DNA of 64,000 nucleotides, from positions 245,150 through 309,149 of the forward strand of contig JAJNNX010000066.1 of assembly GCA_023159155.1 (NCBI GenBank). Reading direction: 5' to 3'. This DNA is from Ustulina deusta (taxonomy: Eukaryota > Ascomycota > Sordariomycetes > Xylariales > Xylariaceae). Under the pieces are notes generated by a model, which had not been told where the DNA came from, searched no databases, and worked only from the letters and a program-made list of their open reading frames with translations. Made by a program: the position numbers and the translations under genes. Shown here one piece after another: positions 35,160-47,056 of the stretch (position 1 is its first letter; the number at the start of each line of letters is the position of its first letter).

Positions 35160-36829
35160 GCAGGTATATCTAGTAGAATAGGCTAAGTAGTTAGGTTATA
35201 TATAATATAATTATATATTAGAAAAGTAGTGCTAAAACTATCTATTTTAATAGTATCTAAGGCAAGTTTAAGGAAAGGTATTATAAATATGCAATTTATA
35301 ATATTATAAAAGCTATATATAGAAGATATAGCTATAATTACAAAGTTAGGTAAGTATAAAAAAAGTAAAAAAGTAAAAAAGTAGTTAGTATAGATAAATA
35401 TAAAGTATTTAGGCACTTAGGTACTTATATATTTTTATTTTATTAATATATATATAAAGTAATAAAAGGTACTATAGCAAATTAAATATAGTAAATTTAA
35501 AGAAAATGCCTAAGTAGGCGTCCAAAAAAGCAGTTAAAATACTAAAGTACTTGTATAGTTATAAAATATATTTAATTAAAACTTTTTTATAAACAAGCTT
35601 CTTTGTTTATATAAATAAATATTATATATATTAATATTTTTTTGCTTTAGCTTTTTAACTAGCTTTAAATTTTTTAATATCTTATTTAAAACAATTAAAT
35701 AAGTAGAGCTAATAAAATATTAATATTATAGAAGCATAACTTAACTATAAATATTGCTATTTTTATTTTGTTATAATATAATTTTAATAGTTTAGAAATA
35801 TTAGACTAAAATATGCTAACTAGTTCTTATATATATATATTATATTTTATCTATTTAATTTTATAGCATGGCTAGATAGCTGCAGTAAAAGAATTAGTTA
35901 GGCATATATATATGTAAGCTAAAATCTTTTTAATTATTTATTTTTTAATACTACTACTTTTAATACTGCTAAGCTTTAGCTATAGCTTATTAAATATGTT
36001 TTTTTTTGCTAGCTCAAAATGTTTAATAGAAATGTTTTATTGCTAGCGTAGCTAGCTAGATAGTTTAATATAATACTTAAGATTACTAAGGTATTTCTTT
36101 ATAAAAAATAGATTAACTTTATAAAAACTAAGCTTAATTTAGTTATTTAAATAATATTCCGACTTGTTTAGTTTTATAAGCTTAATATATATAAAATTAT
36201 CTTTGGAAATAAAAGAAAGCTTAATATACTACTAATTATAATAAATTTTTATTTTTGTTTATGTTAATACTATAGTATTAAAAACTTTCTATTAGAATAT
36301 TTGCTAAGTTTATATATAATTACTACTTAAAAAAAAGTTTATAAGCAAGAAAGTTTTAAGCTTTTAACTATATAATAGCTTATAAAACGTTTTAGTTATA
36401 ATAGCTAATATAAATATGTTTAAAACATATGCTATATAACTAATATAATCTTTTTAAACGCTTATATCTAGTTAGGCCCCAAGTATAGATATTAGCAAAG
36501 TCTAAAAGACTTAGATTATTTTTTTGATTTAACTATTAGCTTATTAGTAATATAGTATAAATAACTATATAGTAATGCTGCTTGCTTTATATAATACTAT
36601 TTATAGTCTACTAAAAAATTTAAAATCTGTGTTAGATATAAATAAATTAGGTAGCCCCTAGTTTAGATAGACTTATTAAATATATAATTAAGCCTAGTTT
36701 TTTATATTATATATTAATTTATTAATAATATACTTTGTGAATTTTGTGGTTTTATATATAATTATAAATATTGCGTTATTCTTGTTCGGAAATATAAAAA
36801 AACCAAAAATAAAATTAAAACATAAGATG

Positions 36830-39060
36830 CAGATTAGAATTATAAGCGTATAAATAGGTTGTATATTACTATAGGGTAGCTTTTTCTCTTTGCCTAGCAG
36901 CTAATAAATCAGATATATATCTATATACTTAATAATATGCCTTTTAATTTTAGGGAAATAAGTAAAGGCGCAAATAAAATTTATAGTCCGTGTTATTTTT
37001 GCGTAAGCTTTATAATTATAAGCTAGTTATATAACCTTTATTTATATAATAGCTAGAATAATAAGCTAGTTGCCAAAAAGATTTAAATAATATAATAGTT
37101 ATATAGTTAGATTATAACAAAATATATATAGGGTAATATTAAAGCTTTTAGTATTATTTTTTGTTATATTATATTATTTTTATAGCTGCTTATATATTAT
37201 TTTAAAAATACGATTTGCTTATAATATTCTGACTATTTTTTATTATAGGTTTTTTAATATATAAATAAATATAATAGTTATATTTTTATGTAACTATAGT
37301 CTTAGTTCTATATTTAGTATAATAGGAAGGCTTGCTAATAGAATAACTATTTATAATATTAAAGCAGGCAAGTCCAACGTTACAAGCTATACAGTAATTA
37401 TTTATAATACTAAAGCAGGCAAGTTTAATATTATAAGCTATGTTTTAACTAGCGTAGCGCTATTTAGGAATTAAACATGTTATACTATTAAAGGATGGAC
37501 TAAGTTTAGAACTAGTATAAAAGCTAGTATTAATGTTAGATTTTAAACTTGTAGCTAGGCTAGATTTTAAATTAAGTTTAGATTTTAAAGCTAAAGCTGA
37601 GCCTATTAAGCAAGATTTTGAGCGTTGGCATTAGTACATATATAACTTTTTGTAATTATAAAGGTCTAAATTATAATATTAATAAAAGTTTTAATATTAG
37701 GCTTAGCTTTTCTAGGAAAATAAAATAAAATATTTGTGTTAACTAGTGTTTTTTTTAGTATATAGAATATTTTAATCCGGTTAGTATATTATAATAGGAA
37801 TAAGTATTATAAAACTAATCGACTTATGCCCTTGGGTTGTTTAGTAGTAGCTTGGAAAGCTTAGGTAATAGTATTATAGTTAGTATAAATATAAATATTA
37901 CTATAATTAAAATATTAGGTAAGTTTTTTTAATATTTATACTAATTTATATGTTTTTATTTTATATAAACTATACTTTTTCTTTATATTTATAAGAGTAT
38001 AGAAAAAGAAAAAGATAAAGTATAGTTTGTTATTTTTTTATACTTGGTAAAGAGCTAAACTAATATTATTTAACCGATTAGAGTTAATTTAGAAAACAAA
38101 TAGTTTTTTATAGTTAGGAAAGGCAAGTATAACTATATTACAAATATAAGTTTTAAGAATTTTTTATGCTTGGATAGCTTACTTTTATATTTTGTTTTTA
38201 TATTTAAGTATTGTTTTGTATTACTTTTAAGCTTTTTTTGATATAATATTAGTTTTTTTATTTAGTTAGGGAGGCAATATTTCTAAAAGCAGCTTATAGG
38301 TCCTAGCTTATTATGCCTGCTTAAGATTAGCTATTTTAAGATAATTTTTAAAACTAAACGTTTTGATCTAGTTTAAAAGTGTTATAATATTAGCGAATTA
38401 ATAGATATAATAGCGCTAATACCCTATAAAGCTGATTTTTTGCTTTAAGTTTTGCAAATTATATAGTATATCGAGCTGTTTAATTATTTTGTATTTTTTT
38501 TTGTTTGTAAAAAGCCCTAAATAGGAAATATGCTAGCTAAAAGCTTTAAGACTATATTAAGCGAAATAATATTTTTTTAAAGCTATAATATAACCTAATA
38601 TAGCTAGAATACCAAAAATAGTATTAAAATATTTAATATATTCTTTTATAGTCCGGGAAAAAATAATAATATTATTAATATAAATAAGCATAAATATTTA
38701 TAAATATAAGCGTAGGAGTTCTTTTATATAATATTAAAAAAAACTAGGAAAAGTTTTAAGTCCTATTGTTATAACTATAAGTTGTTTATAGCTGTAGTGT
38801 AACGTAATAAAAGCTGTTTTATATTTGTTGTAATCCTTGATTTCTTATTAAAAAAAACTTTTTATAATATTAATAATAATAAAAACTATAAATCTATATA
38901 AGGCGTTAAATATTTTATCCTACTGGGGCAGCGGGTAAGCGTTACTAATAACCTTAGTATTAACTTTCTATAGATTAACCACTACGTAAGGTTTGCCTTT
39001 ATACCAAATAACAAACGTAAGTAATATAATAGAATAAAGTTGTCCTAGAAATATGGGTTT
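36830..39060 (-). pseudogene. Gypsy pol remnants: reverse transcriptase to integrase zinc finger
   Basis: Minus-strand text in order. Near 39,050-38,930: FVIWYKGKPYVVVNL-KVN then SNAYPLPQ-DKIFNAL (RT motifs around the first catalytic Asp). At 38,645-38,700: IFMLIYINNIIIFSRT (YxDD region, Asp to Asn). Near 38,550-38,400: SFIGYQRYYIY-FANIITLLN (RT thumb/connection). At 36,840-37,020: AYAKITRTINFICAFTYFP then IKYIDIYLIY and LPYSNIQPIYT, the His/Cys finger of Ty3 integrase with its Cys codons partly changed to Tyr. All are interrupted by RIP-type nonsense codons. Confidence 0.88.
37344..37445. repeat. 51-bp tandem duplication in gypsy pol region
   Basis: Two copies starting at 37344 and 37395 share TTTATAATA-TAAAGCAGGCAAGT and TTA-AAGCTAT. 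The period is a multiple of three, so it could have been carried in frame between RNase H and integrase. Confidence 0.7.
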
Positions 39061-42027
39061 AATAATTCTAATATTAACAAGCAGCTTAAAAATAGTATTT
39101 ATTACGTTATAGTCTTTATAAGATTAAAGGTAGAAATATTAGTAAAAATTATTAATAAAAACACTTTTTTTAAATTTAATAAGTATTTTGATTCTATTAT
39201 TAAAACAGCCAAGCTTAAAACAAAATAAATAAAAATATTTATAAAAAATAGATTTGATTTAAAATATAACTTTAGGTCCCTAGTCCAATAGTATACTTAT
39301 TTTTAACTTATTAAATAGTGTTTAAAGCTTAAGCGGATTAGGCAGGTTAAAAAAATAGCTATATTTATACTTGTTGTTATTTTTATTATTTTTGTTTTTC
39401 TGTTTACTTATATTAAAGATCTTAAAAAAAATATTATATAAGTATTTTTAGTTTTAAACTTTAGAAATATAAAATAGGTCTGGACAAAATTAAAAATATA
39501 AATATTTTTATAAAAACTAAACAAATCGCTTTTATAAATAAAAATAAAAAATCTGCTAAGATTTACAAAATATTAAGCTATATTTTAATTATTTTAAATT
39601 AATACTATAATAAAACTATATATATTAAATAAAAAGTCCGTAATAGCTTAAAAGTAAACAAAATAACCTATAGCTATAATAAGCATATCTAAATAGTTAA
39701 TAGGTATAGCAATACTTTTGCTTGCTTTAACCTCAAAATTAATCGCTACTTAAATTAGTACCTACTTGTAATAAAGTTTTGGTTAAGCGCTAAGCACTAT
39801 AAATATATATATATAGCGTTTAGTATCTATAATATAAAGTTTATTATTTTATAATTTGCTGCCCTATCTAATATATAGCAAATATATTTTAAAAAAGTTT
39901 ATACTAAAAATTATATTATATAAAAACTTATTAATAATATAAATTTATTATATTTAGAACTATATTAACTTTTTAGTATTAAAAAATATAATATTAATAT
40001 TAGCGTAATTTATAATATAGGGCTTTTTACTAATACCTTTAATATCAAAGCTTTATATAAATATTTAAATAGGTATATCTAGGTATATTTATACTAAAAA
40101 CTTTCTAAATATAAAAAATAGAAGTAAGGCAGTATTTATATATACTTTTGTTTTATAACCTTAATTATAAATAATAATTTTAAAATAAGCAAAGCTTTTT
40201 TATTTGTAAGACTTACTATTTATAATATAAAAAAAAGTTATTTTAGCCCTTTTAATATATTTAAATATATTATAATTAAGTAATATCTTTTATATTTTAA
40301 TATATTTGATTGCTTTATCTAATATAATAGTAGTAGCTAGGTCAAATGATTTAATAATATTATATATAAAAAATTAATTTTAATTATTATTAATAATAAT
40401 TATTTAATTATTTAAAGTTAAAAATAATAAATCTTTAGATTTGCTAGATTTATTAAATAATAGCTAAATAAAGATCTTAGTAATATTATATATTATATTT
40501 ATAGCTTTAAGTAGTAATAAAAATAGCAATAAAGCTATATTATATAGATCTAACATAATATCGGCTAAAAAAAAAATTACAAAAGCTCCTTTAAAGCTAG
40601 CAAAATATCCCCCCGAAGCACCTGTTTTAATTATTTTTTGGTCTAACAGTATTACTAGCGCTATTAGGTTTATTTCTATTAGAATTAAGGTTATAATCTG
40701 GCTAAAATATGTTAATCTAATTTATAATACGTAGTAAAGCATAGAAGCTTTTTTTATTTATATTATAATAAACTGTTTAACTTTTAATTATATAAATCTA
40801 AGCAACTTTTATTTAAAAAGTATTATTAAATATATTATTTCTGTTTTGCTAGTTATTACAAAATTAATTATTGTTTTATTATTAATTATAAAAACAATTA
40901 TTTTTAAAAAAAGCTTTGGGCTGCTGCTTTACTAGTTTTACGTTTGTCCCTTTAGCCTTAGCTTTATTTTATAAAAGAAGGGCTGGCAGTTTATCAACTT
41001 AGGGATAAAAAAAGTTTATTATACTTTTAAAAAAACTAGCTTTAATAAGAATAGCTTTAAATAGTAATAAAAAAAAGTTAATATATAGATTAGTTATATT
41101 AAACTTTATAGTATTACGGTTAGAATTAGTATTTTTTTTGATTAAAACTTTTAAATTATTAATATATTTTTTTTAGGCTTAGCAGGCCTTAGTAGATTTA
41201 TACTAGTTTTCTAACGCTATATATTTCTAATTATTAATTTAATTTTAAATATCTTAAATAGTATTATTATTAATCTATAGCTTAATAAATAGCTTAAAAC
41301 TACTATTAAAGTACTTAAATATTTATTTAATAATATAGTCTTTATTTATATAGCTTATTTTATAATAATATTTTATTTTGGAGTTAATATAAATTTTAAT
41401 AGGTTTTTTTTTTTTGTTAGCAAAATTATATCGTTTTTTGTTTGCTTACTATATAATTTTAAGCTAGTTTTTTTAAAAATATTGTTTTAAATAGTGTTTA
41501 GTTTAAATAAAACTTTAAATAACTTATTGCTTAATATTTTATATAAAGCTTTTAAACTAGCGTGCCCTAAATAAATTAAGGTTAAATATAATACTAACGC
41601 TAAAATTTTGGAGGACTGCAGCTTTGCCCTATTTTTATTTAAAGTGCTTAAGCTTATTAATATATTAAATAATTAGAATAAAATTATAATATTTAAATAA
41701 AAAAAGCTTTATTATATTATATAGCTACTAAAGGCTATAGTACTAATTGTCAGAGTATTAGCTAGAATGCTAATTTATTTGCGGATTTTGCTACAATATA
41801 GCTAGGGCAATCAGGGGAGCAGCGCTATTTGTACTATTATTGCTAATTTTATTAAGCGCTAAATTTTGCTATAATAAAAGCTGATTAAGAACTCTAGCCA
41901 AAGGCAACGTTCCAAATTAGCTGTTTATATTAGCGTTAAAATAAACATTTTAAAAAGGGAATCTATTAAAAATAGTAACTATGTTTAGGTAAGCTTATAG
42001 TTGTATTAAAATAACTTAAGCTTGGAG

Positions 42028-42335
42028 CAAATATAGCTAAGCTTATAATAAATATAGCTAAGCTTATAGTAAATATGGCTAAATTTATAATAAATATAGC
42101 TAAGTCTGCAATAAATATGGCTAAGTTTATAGCAGATATAGCTAAGTTTGCAGCAGATATAGCTAAGTTTGCAGCAAATATAGCTAAATCTATAATAAAT
42201 ATAATTAAATCTGCAGCAGATATAGCTAAGTTTGCAGCAGATATAGCTAAGTTTATAACAGATATAGCTAAGTTTGCAATAGGTATAACTAAATCTGCAG
42301 CAAATATAACTAAGCTTATAGCAAATATAATTATT
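42028..42335. repeat. About 15 copies of a 21-bp tandem repeat in the gypsy 5' region
   Basis: Head-to-tail 21-bp units of the form A(A/G)ATATAGCTAAG-TT(A/G)-(C/A)AG(C/T). The period is seven codons, so every frame repeats as a heptad. The plus strand stays open across the array (42,075-42,440, units such as DIAKFAA), while on the coding (minus) strand each unit contains a TAG that would be CAG before RIP. The position, about 1.8-2.1 kb inside the 5' LTR, suggests gag or its leader. Confidence 0.88.
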
Positions 42336-44087
42336 TTTATAGCTAAACAGAAGTTTAATACTATAAGAATTTTATTAATGCTTGCTGTATTAAAGATATA
42401 TAAAGCGTGTGCGGAGGGGTACTTAGTAATATTTGTATAAATAAAAAAAGAACAGAAGCCTAAAGAACGCTTGTTATTATAAGTATAGTAAATATTTAAA
42501 ATTTATTAAAAGCTTGCGGAGCGCTAGTTATTATAAAAGCAAGCTATAAAACAAAGCCTAGCGTCTAGACTATGCTTGCTAAATAAAGTAAAAAAAACTA
42601 AGTAGTAATAAAAAAGGTAAATTATTAAATAAAAGCAATTAGTTAAGTAGCAGATTTTATAATTAAAGATAAATACTACTAATTTTATAATAAACAAGTT
42701 TTTTGTTTTTTATTAGAAATTCTTGCTAGTACTATATAAGCTTATAGCTAAACTTTATTTATAATATGCTACTATAGTTTTAGATATTTTCTAATAAATA
42801 TATTATTAATTAATTTATATATTAGTGCTACATTTTGGATTTTATCTGTATAGTTATACTAATTAGCAGGGCTATATTTATTAGTATATATAGTATTATA
42901 AATTGCTAGCTATAATATAGGAGCAGCGAACTCCTACTATAAACTAGTACTTAAGTAGCAAATATTACTACTAAAGTTTATAGTAAGGTTTGCTCGAGCT
43001 TTTCCTAATACTATAGCTAATGGCCTAGAGCTACTTTTATTATTATTTGTTTTTATATTATTAATAAAAAAAAGATCTAAAAAAAAAAAATTTAAAACTA
43101 TAACTTTTTTTTATTTTATATACTATAAGCCAAAAAGTATATTAGTAAAAAAGCTATACTAAAGTTTAATAAATATAGCTTTAAATAGTTTATATAAAAA
43201 AAATATATAACTATTAATTTTAGCTGCGGAAGCGCTAGCTTTAATAGTGCTACTAATATTTGCAGTTCTATTTATATCTAATAAAATATTTATAGCAGAC
43301 CTAGCTAACCTAAACCATACATAAAACTAATAAATAGATTTATAAAATTGTTTTGATCTATATAAAACGTACCTAAGCATACTAGCATAGTAAATATTAG
43401 AATGTTTACTGTTTTAGGCGAAGCAAGATATACTAAGGTAAGGCAAGCAGAGGTTTAAATTAAAAAAGTAATCTAAAAAATAGTAATATATTTAGCAAAA
43501 CTTTTAAAAATTTTGTTTATTAGAAATAAATAAACAATAAAATCTAAAACTAAAAAATATAAAGCAAAAAATAAAGTTTAAATAAAATATTTTTGCTTTT
43601 TTAAAAAATATAACTTATTTATAAGTTTAATAATTCTTAATACTTTTATTATATTTAATAAAGTTTTAATAAATCGGCTATAAATATTATAAAGTTATTT
43701 TTTGCTAAGTTTTTTTTTAGAAAACATAAATAAAAAAATATAGTAAAATATATATTAAAATTTTAAGTAATGCTATTTAAAAGTCCTTAATATAATTTAG
43801 TAAATATATTTAAACTATTCTTATAGTTAGAATAAATAACTTTAGTTATTTATAACTTAGTAATAAAGTAGCAATTTAATTTATTAATTATTAACTTAAT
43901 TAATTTTTTAATTTTAAATATAAATTTTACTAATCTTAACGTTTTAGCATTTTAGAAATTATCTAATTAGTAGTAACTAAAATAATAATAAGATCTAGGA
44001 ACAAAATCTAAAAAATTAATTAAACTATATAAATTATTTTTTAACCGTTCTAACAAGCAAAAATATTAGAACAATCGCTAGCTACTA

Positions 44088-44291
44088 TATAATAGGCTAT
44101 AATTAGTATATTATAGCGTATAGTATATGCTAGCTATATATTACACAAAAAAAAACAATCTAAATAAAACCTAAATATGACTTACTAAAGGAAAAGATCT
44201 TTGTTCTAATTTCTATAGGCAAAGGTCAAGCTACAGTATAGGATAAGTGGGGCTAAGTCATGTGACACTGACCCAGTCGTATGACGTAACA
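44088..44291 (-). repeat. 5' LTR of the outer gypsy element
   Basis: 204 bp, matching 21561-21764 in length. The right (outer) half keeps words such as GTCATGTGACACTGACCCAGTC. The left (inner) half is strongly AT-converted. Confidence 0.95.
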
Positions 44292-45907
44292 CCACATTCC
44301 CAGCAGTGAGCTCAAAGTCAAAGTCATGAACAACGTGCGGGATCAGCTTGCTTATCTCCAGCGTCGATATATGGCGGCCGATACAAGTCCTAGATCCCAT
44401 GCCGAACTGTGGGAGAAATATGTCAGCTGCATCCAGATGAGATTTCTGCAAGAGGAGGGCTAACAGGAATCCATTGACGATTCATCGCTGCAAGCGTATC
44501 CGCGTCGCTTGTCAGCCATCTCTCGGGGCGGAACTCGTCGGCATCTGGACCAAAGACTTCTGTGTTTCTATGTGCAACCCAGGAGTTGATGCCAACAATC
44601 GTCTGTAGGGCACTCAGCTATCGCCATTTAACTCTGAGACTAAAGATTGACGCCACTTACACCCGCCGGGAAGAAGCAACCACAAATAGTCGCGCCGCCT
44701 TCCGGGACGATTCGCTCCATAGGTAGACCTGTTGCTGGGTGCATTCGCAACCCTTCCTTGATGACAGCCTGGAGATAAGGCATCTGCTGCGTATCCTTAA
44801 AGCTGAATGAATCCGACAACAATCCCCGGGCCCGAACGCCTCGATCTCGTCACGCAGTGTTTGCAGGCACTTCGGATGTCTAAGCAGATAGTAGAGAATG
44901 GCCGAGAGGGTGACACTGGTAGTGTCAGACCCAGCGGCCATATTCGCCGTGCAGCCCGCCAAGACGTGCTGCATAGAGAAGGTCTCGGGGTCCCGTTCAT
45001 ACTTGGCCAAGAACTTCGAGACGAAAGGCTCGGCGTCGATGCTTCGTTCTTCACCGCCCGCACGCGCTGCCCGGCGTTTCTCCTGCTCATCCGCGATCCT
45101 AGACTGCGTGAGCCTCACGACGAATTCTCTCCCCGCGCCCTTCCTGCCGGCGAGGAAGTTCACCACCGCAAACGCTAGGCGATGGAAACGAGCATAGATC
45201 CCGACCAACGTCCCGTATGCTAATTGATTCTCAATCGCGCGCATGATGCCCTGTATATCAGCGCCGCTGTCCAGAAAGCCGATGCGCGCCCCGTACGTGA
45301 TCTGCCCGATGACGTCGAACGCATAGCACTGCATCCAATGCCCTAGGTCGACGGCCACGCGCGCCTCGCTCATCTCCGAAAGCCGTTGCGTGAATATTTC
45401 GGCGCACTGGTCGACGTAAGGCTCGTACGAAACCAGCGACGTCATCGAGTACGCGCTCTGCAGCTGTCTGCGCGTGTTCGCGTGGCGCTGGATAGAGCGA
45501 TCGGCGAAGAGATTCCAGCCGTCGGGCGGCATCCAGGCATTGTACCAAGAGGACTTGGCAAAGCGCGTGCCGTGGCCGTAGATAATTCCCAGGGCCTCGG
45601 GATCCGCGAAGCTGTAGCGATTAGGACCGTACCGAACGATCCCGCCTGTTATGCGCCGATGATGAGTCCAGTATCGCTTCCGACACGGGGTTGGGGACTA
45701 CATGCCATGTTTACGGTGGAGAAGTATATTCTGCGTCTCCCAATCTCCTTTCCTCACCTGCCATAGATACCAGGCGTCGCCGCACCGCGCGAGGAACGGT
45801 CCCGGCACAGACCACAGCGGCGATAGCACGGAGAGGAGAAGCCGTTGGACAACATAGCCGAGAACCAGAGCGCCGGCTATGCGAAGCAGCATACCGAAAT
45901 CGGGCAT
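44292..45907 (-). pseudogene. Cytochrome P450 monooxygenase (pisatin demethylase-like), main part, interrupted by the gypsy insertion
   Basis: Would be a haem-thiolate monooxygenase of about 519 residues anchored in the ER membrane. Exons 45907-45706, 45645-44661, 44602-44465 and 44406 to the insertion. Seen in order: a hydrophobic N-terminal anchor (LLRIAGALVLGYVV), the proline hinge WSVPGPF, the C-helix region, the I-helix AAGSDTT, the K-helix KEGLR, FRPERW, and the haem loop FGMGSRTCIGR. Breaks: (a) the 22.7-kb gypsy in the last exon, with the tail now at 21,437-21,560; (b) a frame shift of net -1 (or +2) near 44,812-44,824, between FGPG and SDSFSFKDT; (c) the first intron (45705-45646) must use GC (GCATGT) as donor. 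Base composition is normal, so the host exon itself escaped RIP. The substrate is unknown; the family assignment rests on overall similarity. Confidence 0.93.
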
Positions 45908-46555
45908 GATGATGGCTTCGTCTTATGCGATATGAACTATATAGCCTACCTACTTGGCTGTGACATTTCATCGACCGTATAACAGTCCCAGCTCACTTAA
46001 CGTAAGCCAAAGCTATATCCCCGCTTGGTTCTTTGCCATCCCCGCACGCTAGGTCTCACTGCTCGGCACTTGAGCGGGTAAGATGGTCAGCAGTCAGCGT
46101 TTTATCGCCAAACCACTTGCTACGGGTTATCTGTTCACTGGTTAAGGTGAGCAAGAAAAATGTTAGTTGTAGGGAAGATAGTTGATTAATATAAAAGTTA
46201 TTAAAGAATTGTTTTCCTGATTTTCTGGACAGTGATGTATGGGTGGCTGTTGCGTATGGTTATATTAGTGGAATTTAGTCTTGGCCACTCCAATTAGTTA
46301 TCTTTTTTCTATATACTCTAGATCTTCTGCGAGGAAAAGTGCAGCTGCGGCAAAAGGCGACAAACGGTACTCTATATACTGTTCTAATGTCGACGATCTA
46401 AGGACCTCCGGAACTAGGAACTAGGCCGTATACTAGGACGACAAAACTTCCGGGCAGTCTTGAATAAGCGTAAAACAGCCATCAAGGCCAGACGCAGGAA
46501 GAGGTTTAAGGACGAAAAGGCGGAACCTGGGGCCAGCTGGTTGTGCTTTGAGTTT
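45908..46555. other. Intergenic: upstream of the P450
   Basis: About 650 bp that should hold the P450 promoter. Composition is mixed; the part after about 46,140 is more AT-rich with no readable frame. Confidence 0.45.
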
Positions 46556-47005
46556 TCAAAAGCATAGCGAAGTGCTCGAGTCGAAGTTCAACTGCTCAAA
46601 CTCGCTGTAGCGCTCCCTGATCTTACCCAGTCTCCGAGTCCCGGTGCGTAACAGGCTGGCTATGGACGTCGATTTTTCGGGGCGGGGCCCGTATCTGGCC
46701 TTTATGGATTGGGCCTCCTTGTCGAGGAACTGCTCGGCGCTAGTATTGGACATACTCGTGACTCCGTCGGTTTGGACCGATTTCCAGAGCTCTTCCTGAC
46801 GTAGGAAACGAACGCCTTGCGCAGCCCAAAGTGGCATGCTTCTCTCGGTCTCTGCAAAGGTCTCCGAGATAGCCCAATGCAATACGTCTTTTACTTCTAT
46901 GGCGGCGCCTGATGGCCTGGCGGTGACTCGCTGAATTTTGTCTCTGATTTCAGCGCTTACGCAGAAGACAACCGACTGCCCCCTTCCGAGCTTTCTCAAT
47001 CTCAT
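46556..47005 (-). pseudogene. C-terminal fragment resembling giant fungal DUF3638/DUF3645 (ubiquitin-hydrolase-like) proteins
   Basis: An open frame of 149 codons ends in a natural-looking stop. Text such as MRLRKLGRGQSVVFCV, VLHWAISETFAETERSMPLW and RFLRQEELW resembles, as I remember it, the extreme C-terminus of the roughly 3,000-residue fungal proteins annotated DUF3638/DUF3645. Just upstream on the minus strand is a good intron end (GTGCTGACC branch point, CTCTTTTAG acceptor at about 47,011), implying that this was the last exon. The preceding exons are missing: the DNA there belongs to an exonuclease-like gene on the other strand. So it is a truncated remnant. The family assignment is from memory of conserved text. 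Confidence 0.5.
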
Positions 47006-47056
47006 GCATGCTAAAAGAGGTCAGCACTCGTACTAAGCACTACAAACATCACCAAG

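Larger units (their letters stand above)
21561..44291 (-). mobile_element. RIP-degraded Ty3/gypsy LTR element, 22.7 kb including a nested copia, inserted in a P450 exon
   Basis: LTRs at 21561-21764 and 44088-44291 (204 bp each, TGTAAT... to ...GTAACA) are flanked by CCACA at 21556-21560 and 44292-44296. The element reads on the minus strand: the right LTR is the 5' one. RT, connection domain and integrase zinc finger with GP-x-x-Y-type text are recognisable between about 39,060 and 36,830, in gypsy order (RT before integrase). Without the nested copia it would be about 15.4 kb, far larger than usual gypsy elements. The excess lies mainly downstream of integrase, where a long unknown reading frame is carried, and upstream of RT, where a 21-bp tandem array lies. 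All coding parts are broken by RIP-type nonsense changes. Confidence 0.93.

Noticed and set aside
42075..42440. 121-codon plus-strand open frame with DIAKFAA repeats
   Set aside because: Explained by the 21-bp tandem array, which keeps any stop-free frame open; the element is coded on the other strand.
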